Under the pieces are notes generated by a model. It did not search any database. It was given only the letters and a program-made list of their open reading frames with translations, and had not been told where the DNA came from. Below are positions 47,365-60,251 of a DNA stretch of 64,000 nt, piece by piece. The position numbers and the translations under genes are program-made. This stretch comes from Klebsormidium nitens (taxonomy: Eukaryota; Streptophyta; Klebsormidiophyceae; Klebsormidiales; Klebsormidiaceae). The stretch spans positions 62,001 through 126,000 of the forward strand of contig DF237190.1 of the NCBI GenBank assembly GCA_000708835.1, given 5' to 3'. How positions within the stretch are numbered: position 1 is the first letter of the stretch; every line of letters begins with the position of its first letter.

Positions 47365-50300
47365 CCTGTCGTGCCTTGCCTCCCACGACTCGCGCACAGC
47401 GCGCGGACCGGCGCGCCGCCCGCCTTCTCGTCGAAGAACTGCTGAAGCTTGACGAGGCTGTTGTTCGGAACGTCTGCGCGGGCTCAGAGGGATCCCCACG
47501 CCACTCATAGATGTAGTACCTGTCCGTACGGTCGCCGGACGCCCGGGGCCGGTACTCGATTCGGACGCCGTCCGGCAGAGCGGACACTTCATAGTCGCGC
47601 CACGCCTTCTGGAAACCCTGCGCCGACGCGCCGTACTGCGCGCCCAGGCGCTCCAAGAACCAGCCCACCTCGATGGCGCGCCAGGGTCTCGCTAGGGATC
47701 CGTTTCCGTTTCCGTTCCCCTTCCGCTCTCCGGTTTCGTTTCCGTTGCCGCTTGCTTTTCCGTCCTTTTCCGACGCTTTTTCGAACGCTTCGACGCCCGC
47801 GCTGTGCCCTTGCTCCATAACAGCGTCGCCGTCACCGTCAGCCGGGGCGGCGGCTGTCGCCTTCTTTCCGTTTCCGCCCTTGCGATGCGCTTTCCGTGGG
47901 CCTTCCGCTTCCTGTTCGAACGGGTTCTCATCAAAAAGCTGCGCCTTTTGGAGCCCGGTTGTCTCCTCCCGACCGTCGTCGTACCTCACCCTGTAGACCG
48001 ACTGCCGAGTCGCTCTTTTTCCTAAAAACGGCCCCTCTAACACCACCCCGGTTCTGATCACGAAGTGCAGCTTCTTCTCGTCCCAAAACTGCTTCGCGAA
48101 CCAGCGCGCGCGAGCGCGCTCATTGGATTCCGGGGTCCCTTTTCCAGCCGACTCCACACCAGTCTTTACCTTACAATCATTTTCCTCGGGGCCTTCTACC
48201 GCCACGTTCTGACCGGGGGATGCCCCCCGTTCTTCTTCTTCGCTGCCTGTATTCCGTTTCGCAAACCGGTCCTTGATCTCAACAAGCTGGGGCCCCTCTA
48301 CGCTGACCGCTCTGGACCGCTTCGTTTCCGTCCCTTTCGATTCCGTTCCGTTCCGTCCCCCCTCGTCCTCGCCTAGTCCGGCGGCACGCGCACGCTTGAG
48401 TGCGGCCATAGCACCCTCGCTTCTCGGTGACTCCCCGGCAGCTGTCTCATTTAAGTTTGCCCCCAACCTTATCCCCTCCAAACGCGCGTGCTTCGCGGGC
48501 GCGGCCGCGGAACCGAAGCCTGAAGGCGACCGTTTCGCCAGAGTCTCCCTGGCGGCGTCGCCCACCAGCCCCTTTCCCTTGCCGGCGTTCGCGGCGGCGG
48601 CTGCGCCGAGGACCCTAAATCCTCCCCCTCTTTTTGACTCCGCTGCCGTGTTTCCTTTCTTTCCCGGTTGTCCACCTGAAGCTCTGGCGTTAGGTTGCCG
48701 AATCGAAGAGTCGGGGCCATCCCTCTGTGCGGGAGTTTGCTCGGCCTTCATCACTGAACGGTTGAGGATCTTGGCGATCTCTTCCCGGTCGGAGGCCTTG
48801 TGGGCCCGAAGATTTGGGGAAGAACTCAACCGGTGATGAAGCTGGTTGATGGCCTGTATGAGATGAAGCCGCTCTGGTCAACTCACAAGTGGCAGGAATC
48901 ATAATCGGATTCAAGACACAACATGTTTTGCGAGACTCGGCTCGCTTGGAAACCCCGCTCAAAGCCCGCTCGAATTCAATGATTTGTAGGCGACGATGTA
49001 ATTTGAATGAGAGAAGACGTCCCAGGAACAGGTGAACCTGACTCTGCCGTACGGAATGTAGCCAGGAGAGAGAGTTTTGTAAGAGGGCAAAAGTGTCGCC
49101 GGTTTAACGTAAGGAATTCTGCTTGGGAACCAGTTTCCTCTGTTCTCCATAAGCTTTTGCTGGATCCCTTCCCTTCTGCGGTTTCGAAACCTACTCTTAA
49201 CAAGTAAACCTTCCAAAGACGCACGACACGCGAATTGTTTAAGACGGGGAACATCAGAAGTCCATTTCACTTTGTCAATTCCCAAACTCTTGCAGGTATC
49301 GTACTCCTCTTAATCATAAGCCAGCATTTTTAAATGCCTTACCTTGAGCAAGCGTAACAGATCAGAGTCCGCTCGCGCGTACTCCTCCGGGAGGCCCATC
49401 TGCACTCTTTCGCGACCGGGGCTATCCCCCGACCCAGACAGCTCTCCCCGCGCCGCTTCCGCAAAACATCCCTGGGCGAACTTCAGTCCCCCCTCATCCG
49501 CGCTTCCGAAGTAACGCTCCAGCTGTCGAACGTACTCCATTGCTTCGTTCGCGGAACACTCCGCAGCCGCGCCGCGCGCCTCCGAGCTCAGAACCCCCCA
49601 CAGAACCTTCGCTCGGTTCTCGTCTGAACCCCCAAACCCCGCGCGCTCGAGCGCCGCGAGGAGGTCGCGCGTCTCGCCGGCGCCCCAGTCTCTCCACTCT
49701 GCCACGTCATCGTGCTCTGTGCCCACGTCATCAAGACCTTCTTCGATGAGAAGCACTTCTCCAAGCCTTGTCTGCAGACTTTGGGCGCGCGCGAGCAGGG
49801 ATGCGAGCGCGGCGAGGTGCGCGCGCTTCATGAGGGTGTGCAGCTCGCGCAGGTTTAGGCGGGGGAGGAGGGACCGGAGGTCGGCCGTAACATGAGACAG
49901 CGCTTGCCTTAGCCGGGACGCGATTCCCTCCACAATCTGCGGACAGAACGGCGGAGTAAGCGGGGTTTCATATGGGGTTGGAATCGTTATCCGCTTTGAA
50001 TTCTTATAGCGGCTCGATAGGACTTGCGATGCAGGTAGGATCCGATGAAGGACCGATAAGAAGGAGAAGTGGAGGAAATACAAGATGAGGACAGGAAGGA
50101 CCACCAAGGGAGAACGAATTCGCAATCTAACATTACTTTCTCCACCAGTGGGCTCTGAAGTTATACCAGCTATTTGCAGCCCAAACGACTTCGACTTATG
50201 CATTTTCTATATAACTTCATACCAGGCTTCTATCACCAGATTTCAGACCCCTTACTTTTCTGTCACTTTGACAAGTGACAGAACTGGATCTTGAGAGAAA

Positions 50301-53300
50301 GGCGTCAACTGTAGGCTTGACGAGCAGAGCTTTCCGTTACGCTTACCATTTCGGTGCCGATCGCTGCCAGCGGCCGACCCGCAGACTCGATCACTGCCAT
50401 CTTCGACTTTTGCCCGCTCGCCGTTTGTCCCCACCTCTTCTGCTTGCCGCGCTGCAGCCTGATGCACAGGCGCGCGGTCTCGGCGGCCGTTTCCTGCTCC
50501 GCCGCGCGACGAATCACCTCGAACACGCGCGTCGCGCGCAAGCCGCCCACGTGGCGGGCCACGATGGCGTCCACGTTGCAGCGGATCAACTGAGGGGAAG
50601 CGAGGGGGAAGAAAATAGGGAAGCGCAATGCAACATTACTGATTTGAGGGGGAAAAAGGCGAAAGGAATGTATTTTCTTTTGATGGATGCACTGGGTCAA
50701 GGTCAAGCGCCTGATTGCACCAGGAAACTATCAAGACCATCACACCGAGTAGCTTTTGAGATGCGGGTTAAGAACCAGGCTAAACTCAGCTCCCTTGATG
50801 TCGGTATCACAGAACGGAGAAGTTTTAGTAACACAAATCCATCCAGTGCGAGGTTCAATCTCTTGCACGCAGAAGCAACGAAGAGTCTGACTGATAGTTG
50901 GTCAGGTACTCACAAAAGAGGAGTTGGTCTGCAATGTAACGTAAACGGTTTACACGGTCTGACTGCAGATGCACCCGCTTTCTTCAAGCGTCCGCCTACC
51001 TGAGTCAGCAGATCGCACCCCCCTGTCTCCACATCGTGGCCCAGATCTTGCAGCGCGCCCGCGGCGCCGCGCACGAGCGCGCTCGCGCAACCTTCGAGAA
51101 AATCCGCGAGCTGGTCCGCGATTGGCCGCTTGTGGGCGGTTCTCAAACCCCGTCCGCGGCCGCGCCGCCCGCGGCCGCGATGCCCAAAACCCTGTAGAGG
51201 TTCTCCGTCTGGTGGAGCTGGAATGGCGCAATCATGACGTCTTGAAGGTGGACGTCTTCGAACTCCATGTGGTTCAGGAGGGGGGGTACGGGACCGCTGT
51301 CGAGCGCCTGCTGGAGGTCCCCCTCGAAACGAGACGGGGGTACGCGGCCGGGTTGGTCGGAGTTGTGCGGCACCAACCGAGCGATCTGCGAAAGAGACGG
51401 CGGAGTTTCAGAAAGGTTTCAATGCTTTCTGGATTGACAGCTAGAAGCTGGACGCTTTGCAAAGAGTCAGCAGAGGCGAGTCGGTGTGCATATTTAATGA
51501 GCTTTATGGTAAAAACCGATTGAACGCTGCAATTGGCCTTTGAACATCATTGCTCGGTGAATTGGTCTGCGATTTTGATCTCAGAAGCATTGCAAGCCAC
51601 CAACGTTGCACAAGGCTCCGCTAGAAAATTCCGAGAGAAAATCTTCAAACGGGACTGACTACGTTTTGCAATGACTGGACCGATGACGATCACAGAGAAT
51701 ATCCAGACGGAAGGACAGACTGCAGCACAGTTCAGCCTTTTCAAACAAAGCGTCCCATTTCCTCCCCACGTCGACGTCCTTTTCATAGCTCGGTGCCTCA
51801 CTTCGTTTCAGGCGGTGTTTGTCCTGTCAAACTCACCTCCTGTCCGCATCTGAGGTCCGTACAACCTTCAACGGATTCGTCCAAACTTTCTCTCAGCCGC
51901 TCCTTCGCACCCGCGAGCACGGCCCCCGGCATCCTGGGCAGCTTGAGCTTTTTGGTTGCGCTCGCGCGCGCGAGCGCGTCCTTGAACGTGCGCAGCTTGT
52001 TGGGCTGGACGACGGCGCGCGCGAGCGCGAAGATCCCCGCGCCCATCTCCTCAAACCGGCCCAGCAGCTCTTGAGCGCGCGCGACCAGCGCGCGCACCTC
52101 GCGGCTCCGGTCACCGCGGCCGCCTTCGCGCAGGAAGTCCTGGAGCTGGGGCATGCGGGAGTCGTCCTCCGAGATGGGCTGCAGGGAAAACGTGCTGATC
52201 TGAAATCTGCATATCAGTGCTTGAGAAGTCGTATCGCCAAAATCTTACGAAGCTTCGGTAAGCATCTTGAAGACCTTTGGCCGCTACTATCTGAAGTTCG
52301 ATCATGTTCGGATTCTGCTTTGAGAGCAGACTTTCCTTGGCAGAAAATCCTCTGACCGTTGACCCGCAAAGTGACTGGATTTATAATTCATGTTACACAG
52401 ACACGAAAAAGAACCTCTCGTCACGAAGTTGCAAAGGGCAGAGTGAGTTGTCCATTTGAGTTGCGTCTCTGTGCGGCTTAAGTGTTTCCAAATGGCGGAA
52501 AGTCAAAGTTGATGTAGTATCTTCAGACACTGCTATGGGCTTTAATAAATGAGCATGCTGAATCCATGCAGTCGTAAGTATTCTTTTGTATAAAAGTGTA
52601 TGATAAAAGGAATTTGCCTCCAGGTATATGTACTCTGCGGGGGTTTCATGCCTGCAAAAAGTCGAAGGGATCCGCTACATCGCCTTACCAGGTATTGAAT
52701 TTGCTGGCCGAACATTCGGATGCACTTGGGGTGGTACAGTAAACCGGGGTAGATAACCAGGAACGTAACCCGGGCGGCAATCTCCCGGGCTTTCTCCTCA
52801 GCCAGGCCCCGGGGCAGGTTCTCCCGGGCGATCAGCAGGTTCTCAAGCGCGGCCGCAACGGCGAGCCGCCGAGCAGAAACCCAGTCCCTTTCTGCGTCTT
52901 GAAGGATATTCCGTTCCGCTTGAGTGTTGTGCGCATGCCTGGCGGAATGAAGGGCTGGGATCAGACGTCTTGATCCGCTCTGTTGTAATGACCCTGTTTC
53001 TGTTTTGGATTTTACGATCTGGCATTTTCGCAAACAGAGGCGGAGATGGTTTCCATCGTACAGATTGTACAAAAGCTGAGCATGAATTTGTAACATCGAG
53101 GGCTCTCAAAGACCGCCCCTTGCTGAGCAGGCATCACAACATGAGCGAGCCCAACAAGAGCCCATAGTTCGTTTGCTTTATCAGATCCTTGCATCTTGGA
53201 AGACCAAGGGAATGTCAAAAAGTGAGCTACTTCTTTGGGCTTCTCAAAATCTTTGCATATCTGAGAGGATGATGCATCAAAAGTTCTTCATCTCGACAAT

Positions 53301-55410
53301 AACATCAGAGCAGAGGTTGCAATCTGGATATAGAAAAGTGAACTTGGTGAAATATTCTACAAGAAACTTGAGTCCTCCAAGTGATTCTCACAGAGCAAGT
53401 GGGCTTCGGAAACAGAAAGGAAGGCAGAAAACTTGGGGCCGCAGAATTTGGACTCGTACAAACTTACCCAGTCACCAAGGCCGTGCTGTGGACCCGCGCA
53501 TTTTCCTCTTTCCACCACAGGTCGCCCGCGCAGATCGCGGCGACCGGCTTCTGCTGGATAGCGGTTTCCTGGTCGCCCTCCTCTCCGGTGCAGATGAGGA
53601 GAGTCTTGGCAAGGCGGCGGATGGCGGCCTGCGGGACGCCGAACATAAGCTATCGGGACCGTGCAAAGAGTCAATGCTTGATTAGATTATTGTAGAGACA
53701 TGTCCACCCTGCAAACCGTTCTTTGGTAGAAGGGACCAAAATGGTCGCACACGAATCGGCGGAACAGTATATCTCCTAGAATGAAGACCTGAAGGCGGCC
53801 TCCAGTACGATCGGGGAGGTCGAGCTGAAAACCGGAGCGGAAACAATACGCCTCGAGAAAATCGGGAGAACTTCCGAAAGACTTGCCTGCTGATCCTTCC
53901 GGGCGTCCATCGTGACGAGAATGTGCTGGGCAGCTCTCATTTCCTGTAGCAAGGGGAAATGAACTTGAGCGGTATTGCAGCCTTTCTTACCCCGTTTCAC
54001 TCTGAGCAACTTTTGCCACAAAGAAACGAGAGGTTCCGGCTCCGGAACTCAAAAAGCCCTGTTTCCGCCTCTCCTGACCTGGTGACGTAGTAAAACTTTA
54101 AGAGATGACAAGAGTAAAGCACGGAAATTACTGACCATTGAACACTAAAAACTGCATCCAGTGACAAAAGCAGAGACTTGCGACGGCGGTTCCATTCTTC
54201 TGGCCCCTTGTCATCCTCGTACCCAGCAAATGCAGACTTCTGCGCTCCGCATGTAGTAAGAGAGAATGTAAGCCTCGATTGTTTCCTTACCTCTAAAGCG
54301 TCTGCCCCAAACGGTCCCGCGTCGTTGGACACCCCGGGCAGGTCGACAAAGTCATGCAGCAGCGCCGCCGTGACCGCGAGCTGGATCACCACCTTGTGCA
54401 CCAGCCGCCAGTGGGGCTGCGAGAAGCGGAGGCTCGGAAGTTAGATGGTTCGACAATTCTCAAAAAAGCGGAAGTTTTGTGGGAGGCCGGAGAATGGTAG
54501 CAACTAAGGGCCGTTTGAAAGGACTTGGGGATGATTGTGAGCACCGGTCGCCTTTCACTAGCGGTCATTTACGATCCCCGCGCCTCGCCTCGCTCTCTTA
54601 CCAACTCAATAAACGTGAGGCACATTGCTCGAAACGTCCTGAGACTATTTGTCTGTGATAGGGACCTTCTGAAATGCTTAGCCGCTCAGAACGTCGGAGT
54701 GTGCACAAGGCAACATATCTGCATGCCTCTGCAGAATTATTTTTGATTCGGAAGCTATCAAAGTGAGTCAGAAAACACTGCACCGAAACCTAGAAGAGCC
54801 CACCTCATTGCGCGCCCTTCCTCCGGGCAGGTAGCACCCCCAGGTGCGCGAGGCGACGAAGTGGCGGATTCGGAATATGTGCTCCGTATACAGCGTGTCG
54901 CCGTCCGTTCCGCCCGGGGACGTGCTCCGGCAGGGCGCGAAGATCTCGACCTGCGGAACCGGATTTCCTATTCTGATTGCTTTCAAAGCACAATGGAAGA
55001 GTTGCCACTGTGCAGAGACGGGCCGCGCGCTGGCCCGACACTTTAGAAGTTGGGGAGACTCAAACAGCTCTTTCTCGTCTTCGAACGGACAATGGATCAG
55101 AAATGACCGGAAGGACCGGAAAGGTTGCGGTTTTCGTGGTGGGCCGAGCAGCCCTCAGACAGTGAAAGCCTGGATTTTCAAAGAAAGGATTCAAGAATTG
55201 CAATCAAACGCAGAAAACTTTGCTTCTCCCCGTGAGCCCGCAATGATTGTCAGCTTCTCTCTTCTCGTCAGCGTTCTCAAGCGATCAAGAACTCCCAAAT
55301 CCGTTGCCCAATAATGATTTCAGAACTTCGTTCTGCGCGAAGGTTACCGCATACTTGGTTATAGCCAAACCTACACCCGCAGGTTTAAGACACGTGGCGC
55401 TCACCTTGCC

Positions 55411-55454
55411 GGCCGCGCTGAGCCGCGCGCGGGGCCGCGCTGAGCCGCGCGCGG
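55411..55454. repeat. Perfect 22-bp tandem duplication at end of copy C exon 7
   Basis: The 22-base unit GGCCGCGCTGAGCCGCGCGCGG occurs twice with no gap. On the minus strand the protein reads RARLSAA and then repeats the same DNA in another frame before the GTGAGC donor. The duplication changes the exit phase from 0 to 1. Confidence 0.9.
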
Positions 55455-58400
55455 CACCGCGCGGGCAGCTCGAAGTCCGCCTCGACCAGGTCTGACACGG
55501 GGGTGTTAACAGGCTTCCCCAGAAGCGCCAGTGCGGTTTGCAGCCACCGCTCCCGTACAATCTCCGCGTCTTCGCCCGCATTCACACCGCCCTCGACAGC
55601 CGTTTTCGCACCGCATTCGTCCGTATTCACACCGTCCTCTGCCGTATTCTCATCCCCGTCGCTGGCGCCCAGATCCAACATGTCGACGAGAGACCTCTTC
55701 GAAGGGCGCGCGCGCGCTCCTCTGGGTGGAGAGTCATTCGACTTTGTCGTTCTCCATAAATCTTTGAGTCTGCACAAGTGAGAGGTGAGAAAGTCGACGT
55801 TTTTGCAATCGCTTGCCAGCTCAGGTTTGTTCACGTCGATTTTTGCTTTTTAGTCCCACTGGCACGAACGCGTTTCTTGCGAGTCTAGCATTACGCGTTG
55901 ATTCCTAGACTCCGCAAAAGAAGAACGATTTTACAGTTTTACAATGATTGCGCGCCAGATCAGGGCGCGTTGTGCAAACAATCCTAAATAGTTTCGCTCG
56001 CTGGGTCCTTTCAACAACGAGATTGAGGGCATTTGCATCTTCTCAGAGATTCCACAATCCACCGCAGGTCTCGTAGCAACTCTAAGCAAGAGACGACCAA
56101 CGAAGAAACAAAGCTTTTATGCCTTGGAACATTCTCTTCTACGCTTAAGACGAGCCTCATAAGTTGTTTGGGTATTTTCCGACCTGAGAATGGGCTCAGC
56201 TACAGCGGCTATGGGCTCGTAGTAGATGCGCGCGCGCGCGCGCGGCCCCGCCGTGATCTCGCACTTGACTTGGGTCGTGTCTGAGACGTCTCCTTCCGGC
56301 AGCAAGTAGAAGCTGCCTTGAACTTCCGGTTCTGGTTCCGGGCGCCTCTGAACAGGTCAGCGTACAGAAGTTGGTAACGGAACAATCACTGGAGGACCGA
56401 GGCTTCAAAGGGCGGTTCTTTTCGTGAACTTGACGTTCTTCCAACCTGACATAAAGGGCACTCGGAAGATAAAACATAGTGCGAAGCAGGGTGAGTGATT
56501 CACGTAACGGACCCTATTCCGCGTGACTGATGCTAAATGGCACCCGCAAGTCTGATCAAGTCAATGGAAGAGGACAAAGGTGGGCAAAGTCTCGGATCAG
56601 GAAAGAGCTCAGAGCATTCTTGTAAGTGACCATCACTATCTTTGAGACGGATGGACTTATAAGCGGTTGAAAATGCTTACACTCTCGAAGCGCAGGTTCC
56701 AGATCTTGCGTGCCCAGACGCCGGCGCCGCTTGCTTCCGGAACGTCGTGGTCCCGAAGCGACAAAGTGGCCGGTTCTGCTTCCCCGGGGAACTTAACCTG
56801 CGCCGTTGACGGTTTCCGGGTGATTTTGAGTGCCCGGTTCATCTAGAGGTCAAGGGATTGCAGGCACTTTCTTTTGTTGCAGAACATCTGGCAGAATCCA
56901 ATAATGGGCGCACATAATCTGTCTGCAAGTAATAGCGCCGCCAACTTGATACTCACGGGCCTAGTCCGCTCAAACTTCTGCTCTAACAGCGACTTTCAAA
57001 ACGGAGTAACTCGTCTATACCCAGAAGTCCAACCACACCGAGCAACCAAAAGCTGCCACGTGTTCCCGTCTCACCACGTGCTTCGCCCGCTCGACGCGGA
57101 CTACCTCTCCCTCGCACCACTCGTCGCTCTCCGGGAAGTAAACCTCGACCCTGTCCCCCGCGCGCGCGGCCGCGACGGTGTCCGCGCGCGGGATCTCGTG
57201 GGGCTCTGCGTCGACGAGCGTGAGCTCGTCCCACTCGCCAATCTGCGCGATCTTCTCTTGGACGCGCGCGCAGTACTCGGACGCGTCCGGCTCGGACGCT
57301 TCGCAGATGTCATTGATCTGCGAAGTGCGAATGAAGGCTTCCAATGGTCAAGGCCGTTGATTGTTCCACCCTGTAATCGTGAATCTTTGATATATTTCTA
57401 CTCTGCGGTCAAAATTGGGGCAATATGTCGAACATTGAAAGGGCGCACCACGTAGCGCTGGATCTCATGATTCAGTGCATCGCTGAGCGTTGAATCAAGG
57501 CGACTTTCTTTTCCGCGACTGATCTGCTAAATCAAGAAGACGTTCGACTCCTCAAGAGATCCTCTAGAATGCTCGCCACAGGGGGCAGCATCCGGATCCG
57601 TCACCGCTTTCGAGCGGATCGACATGATCCCTCTGCAATTACGACTTGATTCGTACCCATCTAAGCTCCGGCTGAATTTCAGAAAAGACATAATTGAAGC
57701 CTCACCAGTCTAGTTTTTCCGGTTCCGCTCCTTCCGACCAGAACCACCCGGTCTTTCAGCGACGCCGCCCGCTGCTTCTGCACGACCATCTGCTCGTACA
57801 GGCCGCGAACTCCCGCCCGAGACAACCGGTTCCTGGTTGGGACTCCCGACCTGCGTGGTTAACAGGTCTCTATCACAAGTTTCTTCGTTCGGAAGAAACA
57901 CTATTAGCTAATTCTAGACGGCTATTTTGCAACCGTTGTGAAAACTTCCCAGCTGCTGGTGAGAAGGAGCTTAATAATGTGTTTAAGCAACGAAAAGACC
58001 GTTGAAAAATGACGTTGTTAGGTTCGATGTTTCTGCTGCTTGGAATTGTGAGAATGGGATATTTGTCTTTGCACAGATGTAGATCACCTTTATGAGAGTG
58101 CCACTTAGATTTGTGTGGCATTATCTCATAAGTCTATTACAGAACGTACGTCTTCTGGAGGACAGAGGCCTTTGCCAGGTGGATGCATCAGGTTCTTGGG
58201 GAGTCTGGACTAGTATTGCGCGCTTAGCAATAGTTTATAGATGAAGCACTGTTTATTCTAGGAACCTAGGCCAGATCTCCGTGCATCTTGGTTGCTCCCT
58301 TGTCTCTACTGGAACCGAAGAAAGATAACTCGAGTTTTGGCCAGCCATGGTCATTAGGAGAACCGCTCTCTTAGACACGTTGAACGACAAATTCAGTGAT

Positions 58401-58791
58401 TTTGAAACCCGGGCAGACGAGCGTAGAACAGGAAGCCAGATGAACCAATTAGGCATGCGCTCTTCATTATGCAGATATGGCCCATCTCAAAGATTCGAAA
58501 CCACCACCCATCCCGTGTTCCACGTCTCTCACGCCAACCAATATTCCGCCCAATAAAACTCCACTCCAACTGAAACTCCTTTCCGGTGGACATTCAAACG
58601 ATTTCAAAGCATTCTCCGGGCGTACGAAGCTCAAACACCGCCCACCTTCCAGGTCCCTCCTCGCACGCCTGCAGCAGAAGCTCGCACGCGGCGGAGCGAG
58701 GCGGGGCCACGTCATGCAGCATCGCCTGCCCCAGCTTCTGCTCCGCCGACCGCGCCGAGAGGTCCCAACAGCCACGTTCCTCGCCCATCAT

Positions 58792-60251
58792 TGTGTCCGC
58801 TCCTCGTTTCTCAACTTTCTGCTTTTTCCGCCCAGTTCGCCTTCTCGTCATTACACGCCTCTTGCTACGGTAGATGTGGTCGGGGCTCTATGCGCTTCTG
58901 GGTCCTTGTCTGTAATCGTCCTCGCTCGATATTGTTCGGACGGCTCTTCCCTATAAGAGTCCTTTCATGGAGGCGTGGTAACCCAATTCAGGAGTCATCT
59001 TGGGCTAGCCTTTGACCTGCGTCCTCCTTATGAAAGCGGCCCTTTGAGAAGCTTGATGCTACAAGACGACGTCCCGCTTAAAGCAGTCAGAGCCATGGAG
59101 CTTGTCGAGTAGTCAGAAAGCTACTCTGTCAGAAAGCGCGGATGTCGCGCCGTCGTTCCCGTCTACAGCGCCACGTTCGATCGTCAACGATGCCGCACTC
59201 GGGAAGCTAGCAAGTCACGAAGAAATTACAGGACTGTCATGTGTGCGAGCTGACGATAGCTGAATTCAAGTTGCGATCGAGTATATGCATGTCTGGATGT
59301 CGATCATAACTCAGTTGCTTCAGCAAGTTTGGTTTTCTTTCTGGCACGGATTCTGATGGTGCCGACTACACCGTACGCATGCGCATGCAATGCTTAGGTC
59401 TCCTCGGATAAAGCAACGGTGCGATAGAAATGCATGACGAGCTAGATCTCTGAAGCAGCTAGCTACGCCGCAGGACTTCAGGTTGCTACAGTAGTACAGG
59501 GATAGTTCATCGAGGCGGCCGCCTCAAGTATCACAGGGCCAATCGGCTGCGATGCATCATGGCATGGCCCGGTTCTTTCACCTTTCTTCTGTCATGGTGC
59601 AACAGGGGCCCCATATGGGCGCCGACCCATTCCACCTACCTACATCGTGCTGAGTCTGATTATGTTAATTGCTCGATGAAGCGCTTTGATCACCCGATCG
59701 ACTGCCATGCAGCACTATCATATACGTGTTCCATGTTGACAGATTGTGCACAGATGCATAATGCACTGCAATTAGTGTTACGTGCCCGGCCAGACTCAAA
59801 GTTTTGCACCAACTGAGAGCCTGCTCTTAGTACTTTGCAGAGATAAGAGACAGAAATAATCTCAATTTGGTGTTGCCTCATGTTCTGTACTATCTGCATT
59901 AGGTCGCCGGCGCAGAGTACGGCCTGCGGGAATTTGTTCTGATTCCCCCTACTGTAGCTACACAACATCATTGAACGAACTTTAAATCTGCTCTAAGCTA
60001 GCATCACTCATCACCTTTCAATAATGATTCTACGTTGTAAGTATCAGTTTGACGCCGTCCATAATCAACTAAGAAGGGAGAGTCAACCTCTTCTAAAGGG
60101 CGCAGCAAATCCTAAGGTCACACTGCAAAGATCAGGCAAACCCTATGGTCACAAAGTAAAGTGTCGCTCTTTTCTTCGAAATGTTACCTCGTTTTTGGTT
60201 TAGAACGGCTTAGCTCTTATGTACACCTGCCGTAAAAGCCATCAGACACAT
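58792..60251. other. Intergenic, between copy C start and the right-edge gene
   Basis: This stretch must hold the copy C 5' region and the 3' end of the right-edge gene. No exon-like sequence with conserved content is visible; the ORFs are short and in mixed frames. Confidence 0.4.

Larger units (their letters stand above)
46126..58791 (-). pseudogene. Copy C: near full-length but frame-broken GTPase/Tudor/MBD-like copy
   Basis: Exons (minus): 58791..58646, 57850..57706, 57526..57449 (weak), 57317..57075, 56797..56681, 56347..56184, 55829..55406, 54950..54804, 54416..54291, 53943..53887, 53628..53468, 52938..52689, 52178..51837, 51385..51000, 50589..50347, 49936..49343, 48853..47322, 46802..46744, 46194..46126. 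Exon order and most lengths equal copy A. Motifs kept: GRSGTGKT, HDFVDLPGVSND, CAGD, both Tudor-like segments, SYYVSPQGRKFRSL. Breaks: a 22-bp tandem duplication at 55411-55454 shifts frame before the exon 7 donor; one base is missing near 51146; a frame change lies near 47480; TAG closes the penultimate exon; 20 N at 47345. The LCQLxSER basic last exon was not found. Some breaks could be sequencing errors, but the 22-bp repeat is unambiguous as written. Confidence 0.75.
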
